From the NCBI RefSeq assembly GCF_014646155.1, contig NZ_BMMX01000008.1, positions 62,001-126,000 of the forward strand: a stretch of DNA of 64,000 nucleotides. Direction: 5' to 3'. Of this stretch, positions 42,932-51,766 are shown in pieces. The notes under the pieces were generated by a model. It did no database searches and was not told the origin of the DNA. It saw nothing but the letters and a program-made list of their open reading frames with translations. This DNA is from Mangrovihabitans endophyticus. GTDB lineage: Bacteria; Actinomycetota; Actinomycetes; Mycobacteriales; Micromonosporaceae. The translations under genes were made by a program, and so were the position numbers. Each line of letters starts with the position of its first letter. Within the stretch, counting starts at the first letter, position 1.

Positions 42932-44101
42932 ATGACCGCGATCAGCCTCGGTATGCCCGCCGTGCCTCCGCCGCCGCTCGCCCCGCGCCGGCAGAGTCGC
43001 CAGATCATGGTCGGCTCGGTGCCGGTCGGCGGTGGAGCGCCGGTGAGCGTGCAGTCGATGACCACCACGCTCACCGCGGACGTGAACGCCACCCTGCAGC
43101 AGATCGCCGAGCTCACCGCCTCCGGCTGCCAGATCGTGCGGGTGGCGGTGCCGTCGCAGGACGACGTCGAGGCGCTGCCGGCGATCGCCAAGAAGTCCCA
43201 GATCCCGGTCATCGCCGACATCCACTTCCAGCCCAAATATGTGTTCGCGGCGATCGATGCGGGCTGTGCGGCGGTCCGGGTGAACCCCGGCAACATCCGC
43301 AAGTTCGACGACAAGGTCAAGGAGATCGCCACGGCGGCTTCCGACGCCGGCATCCCGATCCGGATCGGGGTCAACGCGGGCAGCCTGGACAAGCGGATCA
43401 TGGAGAAGCACGGCAAGGCCACCGCCGAGGCGCTTGTCGAGTCGGCGCTGTGGGAGTGTTCCCTGTTCGAGGAGCACGGGTTCCGGGACATCAAGATCTC
43501 GGTGAAGCACAACGACCCGGTGGTGATGATTCGCGCGTACCGGCAACTGGCCGAGCGGTGCGACTATCCGCTGCACCTCGGCGTCACCGAGGCGGGCCCG
43601 GCGTTCCAGGGCACCATCAAGTCGTCGGTGGCGTTCGGCGCGCTGCTGGCCGAGGGCATCGGCGACACGATCCGGGTGTCGCTGTCCGCGCCGCCGGTGG
43701 AGGAGATCAAGGTCGGGCAGGCCATCCTGGAGTCCCTCGGGCTGCGGGAGCGTGGCCTGGAGATCGTGTCGTGCCCGTCGTGCGGGCGGGCGCAGGTGGA
43801 CGTCTACACACTGGCGGACCAGGTCACCGCGGCGCTGGACGGGTTCGGCGTGCCGCTGCGCGTGGCCGTGATGGGCTGTGTGGTGAACGGCCCGGGTGAG
43901 GCGCGCGAGGCGGACCTGGGCGTGGCGTCGGGCAACGGCAAGGGGCAGATCTTCGTCAAGGGCGAAGTCATCAAGACGGTGCCGGAGTCGGTGATCGTGG
44001 AGACCCTGGTCGAGGAAGCGGTGCGGCTGGCCGGCGAGATGGGCGCGGAGTTGCCGGAGGAACTGCGCGACGTGGTGGGCCCCACGGTCACCGTGCACTG
44101 A
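42932..44101 (+). CDS. ispG: 4-hydroxy-3-methylbut-2-en-1-yl diphosphate synthase
   Basis: 4Fe-4S enzyme of the MEP pathway converting MEcPP to HMBPP. 389 residues. [58 protein letters not shown] and the cluster cysteines in [12 protein letters not shown] and [17 protein letters not shown] 42932 is preferred (homologues begin [20 protein letters not shown]); GTG 42923, overlapping the protease stop, would add VSD. Followed by a strong convergent terminator. Confidence 0.97.
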   Translation: MTAISLGMPAVPPPPLAPRRQSRQIMVGSVPVGGGAPVSVQSMTTTLTADVNATLQQIAELTASGCQIVRVAVPSQDDVEALPAIAKKSQIPVIADIHFQPKYVFAAIDAGCAAVRVNPGNIRKFDDKVKEIATAASDAGIPIRIGVNAGSLDKRIMEKHGKATAEALVESALWECSLFEEHGFRDIKISVKHNDPVVMIRAYRQLAERCDYPLHLGVTEAGPAFQGTIKSSVAFGALLAEGIGDTIRVSLSAPPVEEIKVGQAILESLGLRERGLEIVSCPSCGRAQVDVYTLADQVTAALDGFGVPLRVAVMGCVVNGPGEAREADLGVASGNGKGQIFVKGEVIKTVPESVIVETLVEEAVRLAGEMGAELPEELRDVVGPTVTVH

Positions 44102-44114
44102 CACCTGAACGCGA

Positions 44115-44155
44115 CTGCGGTGCGCGGGCCGAACGTGTCGGCCCGCGCACCGCAG
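44115..44155. terminator. strong bidirectional terminator
   Basis: Perfect 18-bp stem, CTGCGGTGCGCGGGCCGA (44115-44132) with its complement at 44138-44155 and loop ACGTG, between the convergent ispG and padR genes. Confidence 0.85.
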
Positions 44156-44174
44156 ACTCCCCCCGGACGGCCGG

Positions 44175-44795
44175 TTACTCGCTGTCGGCCAGGATGCCGT
44201 AGAGCCGCCGCTTGGTGTCGTTGAGCACCTCGATGCCCTTCTCCCGCTGCTCCGGCGTGCCGCTCAGGCTGATCTGCTTGAGCGCGGCGAAGATGCCCAC
44301 CGCCGCCTCGCGGAAGTCCTGGAACTGGGACATCGTGTCGGAGTCCTCGGTGAACTCGGTCCACGGCGGGTTTTGCGCTGCGGTCTCCGCCTCGGAGCGG
44401 CCCTCGTCGGTCAGCGTGTAGCGCTTGCGACCGCCGCCGCTCTCCGCCTGGATCCGGCCCTCGTCCTCCAGCAGTTGCAGAGTGGGGTAGACGGACCCGG
44501 GGCTCGGCCGCCAGAACCCGTTGGTGCGGCTGTCCAGCTCCTGGATCATCTCGTAACCGTGCATCGGGCGCTCGTGGAGCAGCGCCAGGATGGCCGGCCG
44601 CACGTTGGGCCGGCCGCCGCGTCCTCCGCGACGGCGCCCGCGTGGTCCGCCGGGACCGCCCCAGCCGCCCGGGCCCGGACCGCCCCAGCCGCCTCCGCGT
44701 TCGAACGGGAAGCCGGGCGGGAAGCCGAACCCGCGCATGCGGGCGGCGCGGCGCAGGTTGTCGTGCATCGAGTGGTGGAACTCTCCGTGTCGCAT
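44175..44795 (-). CDS. PadR family transcriptional regulator
   Basis: 206-residue PadR regulator. A Gly/Pro/Arg-rich lead (~15-58: FPPGFPFERGGGWGGPGPGG and GRRRGGRGGRP) precedes the winged helix RPAILALLHERPMHGYEMIQELDSRTNGFWRPSPGSVYPTLQLLEDEGRI, then RKRYTLTDEGR and a dimerisation helix. PadR proteins usually repress neighbouring genes and themselves. ATG 44795 opens MRHGEFHHSMHDNLRRA. The divergent GNAT gene starts 124 bases away, and a clear inverted repeat lies just upstream of the start. Confidence 0.9.
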   Translation of the reverse strand: MRHGEFHHSMHDNLRRAARMRGFGFPPGFPFERGGGWGGPGPGGWGGPGGPRGRRRGGRGGRPNVRPAILALLHERPMHGYEMIQELDSRTNGFWRPSPGSVYPTLQLLEDEGRIQAESGGGRKRYTLTDEGRSEAETAAQNPPWTEFTEDSDTMSQFQDFREAAVGIFAALKQISLSGTPEQREKGIEVLNDTKRRLYGILADSE

Positions 44796-44812
44796 GATGT
44801 ATCTCCGATCTG

Positions 44813-44841
44813 TTGGCGATAGTTTGACGATATATCGCCAA
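44813..44841. promoter_or_regulatory. inverted repeat, likely PadR operator
   Basis: TTGGCGATA (44813-44821) and TATCGCCAA (44833-44841) are perfect 9-base arms around 11 bases that include the palindrome CGATATATCG (44828-44837). The site is 18 bases upstream of the padR start and A/T-rich against its surroundings. Binding by PadR is inferred from position and symmetry. Confidence 0.6.
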
Positions 44842-44905
44842 TGCATCGGAGGCAAGCCTTTCTATTCTGGTTGGGGGAGGGCGGGTGTGAACGGCCACCA
44901 TCTGG

Positions 44906-44911
44906 CAATCT
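44906..44911 (+). promoter_or_regulatory. -10 box of a leaderless GNAT-gene promoter
   Basis: CAATCT ends seven bases before GTG 44919, with no ribosome site between. Confidence 0.4.
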
Positions 44912-44918
44912 GATACCC

Positions 44919-45758
44919 GTGCTGACGGTGCCGGTTCGGCAGCTCGGTGAGTCCGAGCGCGCGACGGTCGAGCGAGTCCTCGACCGTGATCCCTACGCCG
45001 GTGCCCAGGTGGCCGAGAGGATCACCGCGCACGGCTTGAACTGGTGGCGCGCCGACGGGCGGGTCTACGGCCATGGCGCCGGCCACCGCGTCGACTCGGT
45101 GGTCTGGTCCGGTGCCCACCTGGTGCCGGTGTGCGCCGCCCCGACGGCGGTCGCCGCCTTCGCCGAGCTTCTCGCGGGCGAGCCGCGTCTATGCTCGTCG
45201 ATCATCGGCCGCGCGGACGCGGTGCTGGACCTGTGGGCGCGGCTCGGACCGCATTGGGGCCCCGCCCGCGACGTGCGCCCCGATCAGCCGCTGCTGGTCA
45301 CCGCGGACGCACCGCCGATCCGTCCGGACCCGGGCGTGCGCCTGGTCCAATCGCGCGAGGTGGATCAGCTCTTCCCGGCCGCGGTCGCGATGTATGCCGA
45401 AGAGGTCGGCGTCTCGCCGCTGCAGGACGACGGCGGGCGCGGATACCGGCGCCGGATCGCGGACCTCGTACGGTCCCGGCGTGCCTATGCGCGCTTCGTG
45501 GGTGACCGTGTCGTCTTCAAGGCCGAACTGGCCATCGTCACTCGGCACACCGCGCAGGTGCAGGGCGTCTGGGTGGATCCGGAGTTCCGCGGGCGGGGCC
45601 TGGCCGCACCGGCGATGGCCGCGGTGACCCTGGACGCGCTGCGCCGGGTGGCGCCGACGGTGAGCCTGTACGTCAACGACTTCAACACGCCGGCCCGGCG
45701 CGCGTACGCCCGGTGCGGCTTCCGCGCGGCCGGCACCTTCGCCACCGTGCTGTTCTGA
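44919..45758 (+). CDS. GNAT acetyltransferase with N-terminal DUF4081
   Basis: 279 residues, DUF4081 domain (~1-125) plus C-terminal GNAT domain with motif A VWVDPEFRGRGLAAPAMAAV and LYVNDFNTPARRAYARCGFRAAG. This family sits next to ispG/gcpE throughout actinobacteria (Rv2867c in M. tuberculosis), so the neighbour link is established though its substrate is not. GTG 44919 is set by the conserved opening LTVPVRQLGESERA and the -10 spacing; longer frames upstream cross the padR operator and are rejected. Confidence 0.9.
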   Translation: MLTVPVRQLGESERATVERVLDRDPYAGAQVAERITAHGLNWWRADGRVYGHGAGHRVDSVVWSGAHLVPVCAAPTAVAAFAELLAGEPRLCSSIIGRADAVLDLWARLGPHWGPARDVRPDQPLLVTADAPPIRPDPGVRLVQSREVDQLFPAAVAMYAEEVGVSPLQDDGGRGYRRRIADLVRSRRAYARFVGDRVVFKAELAIVTRHTAQVQGVWVDPEFRGRGLAAPAMAAVTLDALRRVAPTVSLYVNDFNTPARRAYARCGFRAAGTFATVLF

Positions 45759-45803
45759 GTCGCCGTGCTGTTCTGAGTCGCCGTGCGGTTCTGATCGGTG
45801 CCC

Positions 45804-46802
45804 TCAGGCCGGCGGGTTCGCCGGCGGTCCCAGCTCGGTGAGCAGTTCCTTCCACGCGTCCGCGCCGCCACGCTCCAGGTCCGGCGTGGACACCAGGGCC
45901 ATCACCGGCACCGTGACCCCGGCCGTGACGTACTGGCTTACCCGCTCGCGGCAGACCTCCGGCGTGCCGTGCACGACCAGCTCGTCGACGAGCTCGTCTC
46001 CGATCGCGTCCAGCGCGGCCCGGCGATCACCGGCCGCCCAGGCGTCCCACATCGCCGTCAGCGCCGGACCCCGGCCCAGCCAGCGGTGGAAGGCGGCGTA
46101 TGCGGGGACGGTCAGGTAGGCGGCGATCATCCGGCGGGCGACCTTCCGCGCGTACCCGGCGTCGTCGGTCGGGCAGACGAAGATCCGCGCCGCGACCTCG
46201 AAGCCGGGGCCGGCCGCCGAGGTCTCGGCCAGTGCCGTGGTGACGTCCGCGGCGGACAGCCAGTTGAGGATCACACCGTCCGCCTCGGTCGCGGCCAGCC
46301 GCAGCATCTGCGGGCGCAGCGCGGCCAGCATGATCGGCGGCGGCGTCGCGGGGGTGCGCTCCAGCCGGAAGCGCCGCACCGCGAACGTGCCGAATTCGCG
46401 GTCCACCACGTCGCCGGCCAGTGCGGACCGCAGGAAGCGCAGCATGTCGCGGCTGCGGGCGTACGGCTCGCGGAAGGCCACGGCATTCCAGTCGCCCACC
46501 ACGACCGGCGACGACGCGCCGATGCCCAACTGGAAGCGTCCCGGCGCGGTCTCGGCCACGGCCGCCGCGCTCATCGCGAGCAGTCCGGGACCGCGGGTGA
46601 AGACCGGCGCGACGGCGGTGCCCAGCCGCAGCCGCGGCTCCCATGCCGCGGCGAGCGTGAGCGGGGTGAACGCGTCCGAGCCGGCCACCTCGGAGGACCA
46701 TGCGTCGGTGAACCCGGCGTCGGCCAGCGCGCGGTAGACCGCGGCGTGGTCGGTCAGCGGAACTCCGGACAGCGGAACGGTCATCCCCCAGCGCATCGAC
46801 AT
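45804..46802 (-). CDS. LLM-class F420-dependent oxidoreductase
   Basis: 332-residue luciferase-like (LLM) oxidoreductase. WGMTVPLSGVPLTDHAAVYRALADAGFTDAWSSEVAGSDAFTPL (~5-48), TRGPGLLAMSAAAVAETAPGRFQLGIG, and the C-terminal GVTVPVMALVST. The pattern SPEVAG...DAFTPL and TAPGRFQLGIGASS is that of the F420 rather than the FMN branch, by family knowledge. ATG 46802 is chosen because TATGAT ends six bases upstream on the minus strand. Confidence 0.88.
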   Translation of the reverse strand: MSMRWGMTVPLSGVPLTDHAAVYRALADAGFTDAWSSEVAGSDAFTPLTLAAAWEPRLRLGTAVAPVFTRGPGLLAMSAAAVAETAPGRFQLGIGASSPVVVGDWNAVAFREPYARSRDMLRFLRSALAGDVVDREFGTFAVRRFRLERTPATPPPIMLAALRPQMLRLAATEADGVILNWLSAADVTTALAETSAAGPGFEVAARIFVCPTDDAGYARKVARRMIAAYLTVPAYAAFHRWLGRGPALTAMWDAWAAGDRRAALDAIGDELVDELVVHGTPEVCRERVSQYVTAGVTVPVMALVSTPDLERGGADAWKELLTELGPPANPPA

Positions 46803-46808
46803 GACGCG

Positions 46809-46814
46809 ATCATA
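46809..46814 (-). promoter_or_regulatory. -10 box of a leaderless LLM-gene promoter
   Basis: TATGAT on the minus strand, a near-consensus box, ends six bases before ATG 46802 and overlaps the stop region of the preceding membrane-protein gene. Confidence 0.6.
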
Positions 46815-47469
46815 GGCGTCCGGCGCGGTCACGTGTGCCACGCCGGCTGACCATGCCGGGGGTGGGCTGCGCCGCCGCCACCACGGTCGCGGCGCCGATC
46901 AGCCAGCTCACCGCGACCACCAGCACCACGCGTTCCACCGCGGCACTGAGCACGCCGCGCCCGGCCACGAGCATGGTCACTCCCAGCACCGCGCCCAACG
47001 GCACGGTCGGCGCGAGCGCGGCGGCGGCCATGCGCCGCTGGACGTGGTCCCGGACGGTCCAGGCCACGGCCGCCATGGCGGCGGCCAGCACGATCATGCC
47101 GACGACGCTGGCGGTGGCGTGGGCCAGGTCGGTGAGGGTGCTTCGCTCGTACGGCGGCAGCGGGCAACCCGCGCTGCACGTGACCGCCCCGGAGGCGCCG
47201 GCGAGCAGCGCGGCGGCCAGCAGGAGTCTCGCGGCCAGCCGGGACATCGGCGACACCACACCGCCGAGCACGCCGATGCCGGCGGCGAGCACCAACAGGC
47301 CGGTGCGATAGACGCCCGCGTACGGCTGCCCGGCCGCGCCCGCCTCACTGACGTAGCCGTGCAGCCAGTCACCCGGCGTGGCGATCAGCGCGACAAGCAT
47401 GATGACCGCCCCGGCGAACACGCACAGGCCGGACAGGGCCGCGCGGGCGCGCCGCCGGGTGACCGTCAT
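46810..47469 (-). CDS. DUF998 family membrane protein
   Basis: 219 residues with about six helices, of the DUF998 type: opening RRARAALSGLCVFAGAVIMLVALI, loop HGYVSEAGAAGQPYAGVYRTGL, central AVTCSAGCPLPPYERSTLTDLAHATASVVG with the typical Cys-Pro loop. Function unknown. ATG 47469 follows TATCGT by six bases on the minus strand (leaderless pattern). Confidence 0.85.
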   Translation of the reverse strand: MTVTRRRARAALSGLCVFAGAVIMLVALIATPGDWLHGYVSEAGAAGQPYAGVYRTGLLVLAAGIGVLGGVVSPMSRLAARLLLAAALLAGASGAVTCSAGCPLPPYERSTLTDLAHATASVVGMIVLAAAMAAVAWTVRDHVQRRMAAAALAPTVPLGAVLGVTMLVAGRGVLSAAVERVVLVVAVSWLIGAATVVAAAQPTPGMVSRRGTRDRAGRL

Positions 47470-47475
47470 GGCGAC

Positions 47476-47481
47476 ACGATA
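47476..47481 (-). promoter_or_regulatory. -10 box of a leaderless DUF998-gene promoter
   Basis: TATCGT on the minus strand ends six bases before ATG 47469. Confidence 0.5.
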
Positions 47482-47506
47482 GGGGACCGTCTCGCCTGGT
47501 GAGGCG

Positions 47507-48607
47507 TCAGGCGACGGTGGAACGGGTGCGCCACGCGGTGGCGAACGAGGTGCGGCCGTTGGTGCGCAGCAGCGAACCCTCGTAGATGCGCGCACCCACC
47601 GCCAACGTCGCCACTGCGGTCGCCGCGAGCACGACCAGCGACAGGATCGGCTCCCACGGGGCCGTGTCGGCGTGGAAGATCCGGATCGTCATCGCGGTCG
47701 GCGCGGTCGGCGGGAAGTAGGACAGCACCCGCATGACGGTGTCGTTGCCGGAGAGGAAGGACACCGCGAAGAACGGCAGCATCACCACCATCTGCAGGGG
47801 CATCGAGGCGGCCCCGATGTCCTCCTGACGGGCGGCCAGCGCGCCCACGCCGGCCCAGAGCGTGGCCAGCATGATGAACCCGAGCACGAAGAACGGCAGG
47901 AACCACGCCACCGTGGGCTGGACCAGGTTCGCCACCTGGGCGTCCACCCCGGCGAGTTGCATGCCCACCAGCGCCACCAGGGAGACGATGGCCACCTGGC
48001 CGAAGGCCAGCAGCGTCAGGGCGGCCACCTTGCCGGCCAGCAGCGCGCGGACCGGCACCGCGGAGACCAGGATCTCCACCACCCGGGTCTGTTTCTCCTC
48101 GGTCACGCCCTGGGCGATCTGCAGCCCGAACGTGAAGGCGGTCAGGAAGAACACGAAGGCCAGCGCGAACGGGACCATGTACGCCACCACCGGGTCCAGC
48201 GCGTCCGGGTTCAGCAGCCGGACCGGCGGGGACACGCTCAACGCGCGCACCACCGAGTTGGGCACGTCGTCCATCGCCAGCACCTGTGGCCCGGCCACCA
48301 CTGCCGCGTCCGCGTCGCCGTCGCGGACCTGCCGCTCCGCGGCGTCGTCGTCGGTGACTACGTGCACGGTCAGGCCGGCGTCGCGCAGTTTCGTGGCGGC
48401 CACCTGATCGGCCACCGCCACCGAGTCCGGGCTGCCGGCCAGCACCGACGGCAGCACCGTGGCGGCCACCGCGATGAACAGGAAGAACACCGTGCTGAAC
48501 AGGAAGGTCTTGTCGCGCAGCTTGACGCGGATCTCGCGGGCGGCGATCAGGCGGACGGCGGCGACCATCGGCATGGCGGCGGGGGTGGTGCCGGAACCGG
48601 CGGTCAT
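47507..48607 (-). CDS. ABC-2 type exporter permease (NatB-like)
   Basis: 366-residue permease. One N-terminal helix (RDKTFLFSTVFFLFIAVAATVLPSVL), an external domain (~60-130, DSVAVADQVAATKLRDAGLTVHVVTDDDAAERQV), then five helices with the ABC-2 signature IAQGVTEEKQTRVVEILVSAVPVRALLAGKV. NatB/YhaP-like exporters extrude sodium, antibiotics or lipids. ATG overlaps the ATPase stop (ATGA, 48604-48607). Confidence 0.9.
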   Translation of the reverse strand: MTAGSGTTPAAMPMVAAVRLIAAREIRVKLRDKTFLFSTVFFLFIAVAATVLPSVLAGSPDSVAVADQVAATKLRDAGLTVHVVTDDDAAERQVRDGDADAAVVAGPQVLAMDDVPNSVVRALSVSPPVRLLNPDALDPVVAYMVPFALAFVFFLTAFTFGLQIAQGVTEEKQTRVVEILVSAVPVRALLAGKVAALTLLAFGQVAIVSLVALVGMQLAGVDAQVANLVQPTVAWFLPFFVLGFIMLATLWAGVGALAARQEDIGAASMPLQMVVMLPFFAVSFLSGNDTVMRVLSYFPPTAPTAMTIRIFHADTAPWEPILSLVVLAATAVATLAVGARIYEGSLLRTNGRTSFATAWRTRSTVA

Positions 48608-49497
48608 CGGGTCACCTCACGGAAGATTTCGGCCAGCGACGGGGTGACCGCCCCGAACGAGCGCACCGGTCCACGGCGGAGAGCGGCGCGGAGCACGTCC
48701 TGGTCGTCCGCGCCGGACGCCAGGTCGAAGACGGCGTGCGCGCCGTCCAAGTCCACCAGCGTGACGCCGGGCACGTCACGCAGCCACCCGGCGTCGGTGG
48801 CCACCTCCATGCGATAGCGCGGCAGCGCATGCCGCTCGCGCAGGTCGGCGCGCCGCCCGGCGGCCCGGATGGAACCGTCCGCGATGATCACCAGGTCGTC
48901 GCACAACCGCTCCACGACCTCCAACTGGTGACTGGAGAACAGCACCGGCGCCCCGGACAGCGCCCGCTCGCGCAGCACCCCCAGCACCACGTCGACGGCG
49001 AGCGGATCGAGGCCGGAGAACGGCTCGTCCAGGATCAGCACCTCCGGATCGTGCACCAGCGCGGCGGCGATCTGGACCCGCTGCTGGTTGCCGAGCGAGA
49101 GTTTCTCCACCGGATCCCCGGCACGGTCACCGACGCCGAGGCGGTCCAACAGCGCCGAGGTGTTGTGGTGCGCGGCCTTGGCGGACAGTCCGTGCAACCG
49201 TCCCAGGTAGACGATCTGCTCGGCCACGGTCATCTTCGGGTACAGTCCGCGCTCTTCGGGCATATACCCGAAGCGTTGCCGGACACCCCGGTCCAGCCGG
49301 GCCCCGCGCCAGGTGACCGAGCCCGAGTCGGCCGCCAGCACGCCCAGGATGATGCGCATCATGGTGGTCTTGCCGGCGCCGTTGGCACCGACGAACCCGG
49401 TCATCCGGCCGGCCGCCACGCCGAACGTGACGTCTCGCAGGACTTGTCGCTCGCCGAAGCTGCGGCAGACCGCCTCGACGTTCAGTTCCTCGGTCAT
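48604..49497 (-). CDS. ABC transporter ATP-binding protein (NatA-like)
   Basis: 297-residue ATPase pairing with the downstream permease. Walker A GANGAGKTT (~37-45), Q-loop region GYMPEERGLYPKMTV, signature LSLGNQQRVQIAAALVHDPEVLILDEPFSGLDP including Walker B, and H-loop SSHQLEVVERLCDD. C-terminal extension DUF4162-like (~215-297). ATG 49497 is chosen: TAGCGT ends seven bases upstream, and the two upstream in-frame codons lie within the promoter. Confidence 0.94.
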   Translation of the reverse strand: MTEELNVEAVCRSFGERQVLRDVTFGVAAGRMTGFVGANGAGKTTMMRIILGVLAADSGSVTWRGARLDRGVRQRFGYMPEERGLYPKMTVAEQIVYLGRLHGLSAKAAHHNTSALLDRLGVGDRAGDPVEKLSLGNQQRVQIAAALVHDPEVLILDEPFSGLDPLAVDVVLGVLRERALSGAPVLFSSHQLEVVERLCDDLVIIADGSIRAAGRRADLRERHALPRYRMEVATDAGWLRDVPGVTLVDLDGAHAVFDLASGADDQDVLRAALRRGPVRSFGAVTPSLAEIFREVTR

Positions 49498-49504
49498 GGT
49501 GTTC

Positions 49505-49510
49505 ACGCTA
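49505..49510 (-). promoter_or_regulatory. -10 box of a leaderless ABC-operon promoter
   Basis: TAGCGT on the minus strand ends seven bases before ATG 49497. Confidence 0.55.
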
Positions 49511-49579
49511 GGCATTCGCGCCGGTCGGCACGTCCGGCACGCGGATGATCATCAAGATCCTTCGCGGGGAGGACCCGGC

Positions 49580-50308
49580 TCACCCTCCCGGCCGCACCAC
49601 GCCCAGCTCGTACGCGAGCACCACCGCCTGTGTGCGGTCGCGGGCGCCGAGTTTCATCAGCACCCGGCTCACATGCGTCTTCACCGTCGTCTCACCCAGC
49701 CGCAGCCGGGTGGCGATCTCCGCATTGGTGGCGCCGGAGGCCAGCTCCACCAGCACCTGGTGTTCGCGTGCGGTCAGCTCGGCCAGCCGACGGGCCGCCG
49801 GAGCGCCGCCGGCGCCCATCGCGGGCTTGCCGAACGCCGCGATGACCCGCCGGGTGACCTCCGGCGCGAGCAGGGCGTCGCCGCGGGCGAGCACGCGCAC
49901 CGCCTCGGTCAGCTCTTCCGGGGAGCCGTTCTTGAGCAGGAAGCCGCTCGCCCCCGCCTGCAGGGCGGCGAACAGATAGTCGTCGCGGTCGAAGGTGGTC
50001 AGGATGAGCACCGACGGCCCGTCGTGCGCGGTGATCCGCCGGGTCGCCTCCAGGCCGTCCAGGCCGGGCATCTCGACGTCCATCAGGACGACGTCCGGCG
50101 CGGCCCGCCGAGTCAGCTCCACGGCCTGGAGGCCGTCCGCCGCCTCGCCGACCACCTCGATGTCATCCTCCAGATCGAGGATGACCCGGAAGCCGCTGCG
50201 CACGAGTTGATGGTCGTCCGCCAGCACCACCCGGATCGGGGCATCGCGGCGCTCCGATCCGGCCGGGTCGCCGACGGCGCTGGCCGGGCGCGCGGGGCCG
50301 CCGTTCAC
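49580..50308 (-). CDS. NarL/FixJ-family response regulator
   Basis: 242 residues: ~24-residue lead, receiver with DD at 31-32, phosphoacceptor Asp77 in VVLMDVEMPG, switch Thr in LILTTFD, Lys in FLLKNGS, and a LuxR-type HTH at the end (LTAREHQVLVELASGATNAEIATRLRLGETTVKTHVSRVLMKLG). GTG overlaps the kinase stop (GTGA). It is probably the transcriptional arm of the HK/RR pair; the exporter downstream is the natural candidate target. Confidence 0.94.
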   Translation of the reverse strand: MNGGPARPASAVGDPAGSERRDAPIRVVLADDHQLVRSGFRVILDLEDDIEVVGEAADGLQAVELTRRAAPDVVLMDVEMPGLDGLEATRRITAHDGPSVLILTTFDRDDYLFAALQAGASGFLLKNGSPEELTEAVRVLARGDALLAPEVTRRVIAAFGKPAMGAGGAPAARRLAELTAREHQVLVELASGATNAEIATRLRLGETTVKTHVSRVLMKLGARDRTQAVVLAYELGVVRPGG

Positions 50309-51624
50309 CGGGTCGCTCCGGACGCGAGCGATTCGGTCAGCGGCAGCCGCGCGCGCACCCGGAAGCCGCCGGATGACCGCGGGCCGATCTCGATCGCGCC
50401 GTCATGGATCGCGACGCGCTCGCGCATGCCGGTCAGCCCCAGGCCGGGGCCCGGCAGGCCGTCCGGTGCCGGGCCGCCCCGCCCGTCGTCGGCCACGTCG
50501 ATCTCCAGCTCCCGCGCCAGGTAGCGCAGACGCACGTCGACACTGGACGCCGCGGCGTGTTTCAGCGTGTTGGTCAGCGACTCCTGAACTATCCGGTAGG
50601 CGGTCTGCGACACCGAATCCGGCAGCGGCACCGCCTCGCCGTAGACGGCGAGGCTCGTCTCCAGCCCGGCCTGCCGCATCCGCTCGACCAGCTCGCCCAC
50701 CCGGTCGATGCGGCCCACGATCTCCGGGGCGGTCTCCCGCTCCGGGGCGGTCTCCCGGCTCGCGGCAGCGGACCAGGCGTGGTCGGGCGGGGCGGCGATA
50801 CGCAGCGCGCCGAGCATGCGCCGCAGCTCGTGCACCGCGGTCCGGGCGCAGTCCTCCACCGCGGCCAGCGCCGTCCGCGCGGTGCCGAGATCGCGGTCGA
50901 GGCTGCGGCGGGCGGCGGCGGCCTGGATGCCCATCACCGAGACGTGATGGGCCACCACGTCATGCAGATCGCGGGCGATGCGAACCCGCTCGCCGAACAT
51001 GGCGCGCTCGGCGGCCATCGCCTGCGCCGCCCGAAGCTGCTCGGCCTGCAACTGCAACTGGTGCTCGCGTCGCGCGGCAAGCCACGCGGTCTCTCCGAAC
51101 AGGTACGCGAAGCCGAAGATCAGGACATTGATCAGTACGCCGTTCACGATGCTGGCGAACAGCGGCCCCAACGGACCGGCCCCGTCGGTGGGCAACATGC
51201 CATGGTGCAGCACCAGCGACACGGACAACCACACGAACATCGCCGCGATGATGGCAAGCCGCAGCACGCGTGCCCGGCGACGGTCGCGGCCCCAGGCGCC
51301 CAACCCGTACACCGCGGCGAAGATCACGCCCGAGGCGACCTGCTGCTCGGGCACCACGCGCACCTGTGCCCCGACGAACATCACCGCGATGACCACCGCG
51401 ACCACATCCGGGTGGCTGCGCCGCCAGATCAGCGGCAGCGACACGGCGAGCACCCAGCACACCTGCTCGGCGGCGCCGCTCGGACCGTACGACAACATGC
51501 CGGCGGAGCGCGCCAGCAGCAGATTGAACAGCGCCAGCGCGGTGACCGACAGGCCGATGCCGAGGTCGACGCGGCGCTGCCGGCCGGTCGGCGGAGGGCG
51601 ACGCCAGTCGTCGAGGGCAGGCAT
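50305..51624 (-). CDS. NarL-type sensor histidine kinase
   Basis: 439-residue membrane kinase: about five helices in residues ~19-175, a coiled segment (REHQLQLQAEQLRAAQAM), HisKA_3 dimerisation box RIARDLHDVVAHHVSVM with His221, and a HATPase domain (TAYRIVQESLTNTLKHA, VADDGRGG, GLGLTGMRERV). ATG 51624 has GGGAGG ten bases upstream; the open frame further upstream passes through the 15-base repeats and merR and is not coding. Its cue is unknown; the helices without a large loop suggest it senses a membrane signal. Confidence 0.93.
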   Translation of the reverse strand: MPALDDWRRPPPTGRQRRVDLGIGLSVTALALFNLLLARSAGMLSYGPSGAAEQVCWVLAVSLPLIWRRSHPDVVAVVIAVMFVGAQVRVVPEQQVASGVIFAAVYGLGAWGRDRRRARVLRLAIIAAMFVWLSVSLVLHHGMLPTDGAGPLGPLFASIVNGVLINVLIFGFAYLFGETAWLAARREHQLQLQAEQLRAAQAMAAERAMFGERVRIARDLHDVVAHHVSVMGIQAAAARRSLDRDLGTARTALAAVEDCARTAVHELRRMLGALRIAAPPDHAWSAAASRETAPERETAPEIVGRIDRVGELVERMRQAGLETSLAVYGEAVPLPDSVSQTAYRIVQESLTNTLKHAAASSVDVRLRYLARELEIDVADDGRGGPAPDGLPGPGLGLTGMRERVAIHDGAIEIGPRSSGGFRVRARLPLTESLASGATR

Positions 51625-51703
51625 GCGGCGACCCTCCCACACGTGTACGACAGAAGACCAGCCGTTGGTCGCAAAGCCGCAGGCCGGCTCGTGTCTCAGC
51701 CCG

Positions 51704-51764
51704 GCGTTGTTCGGCCGGGCGTTGTTTCGGCCGGGCGTTGTTCGGCCGGGCGTTGTTCGGCCCG
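51704..51764. repeat. 15-base tandem repeat between merR and the kinase gene
   Basis: Four units of GCGTTGTTCGGCCGG (the second with an extra T), ending three bases from the merR stop. The CGGCCG dyads could make a nested hairpin that ends merR transcription. Confidence 0.75.
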
Positions 51765-51766
51765 GG

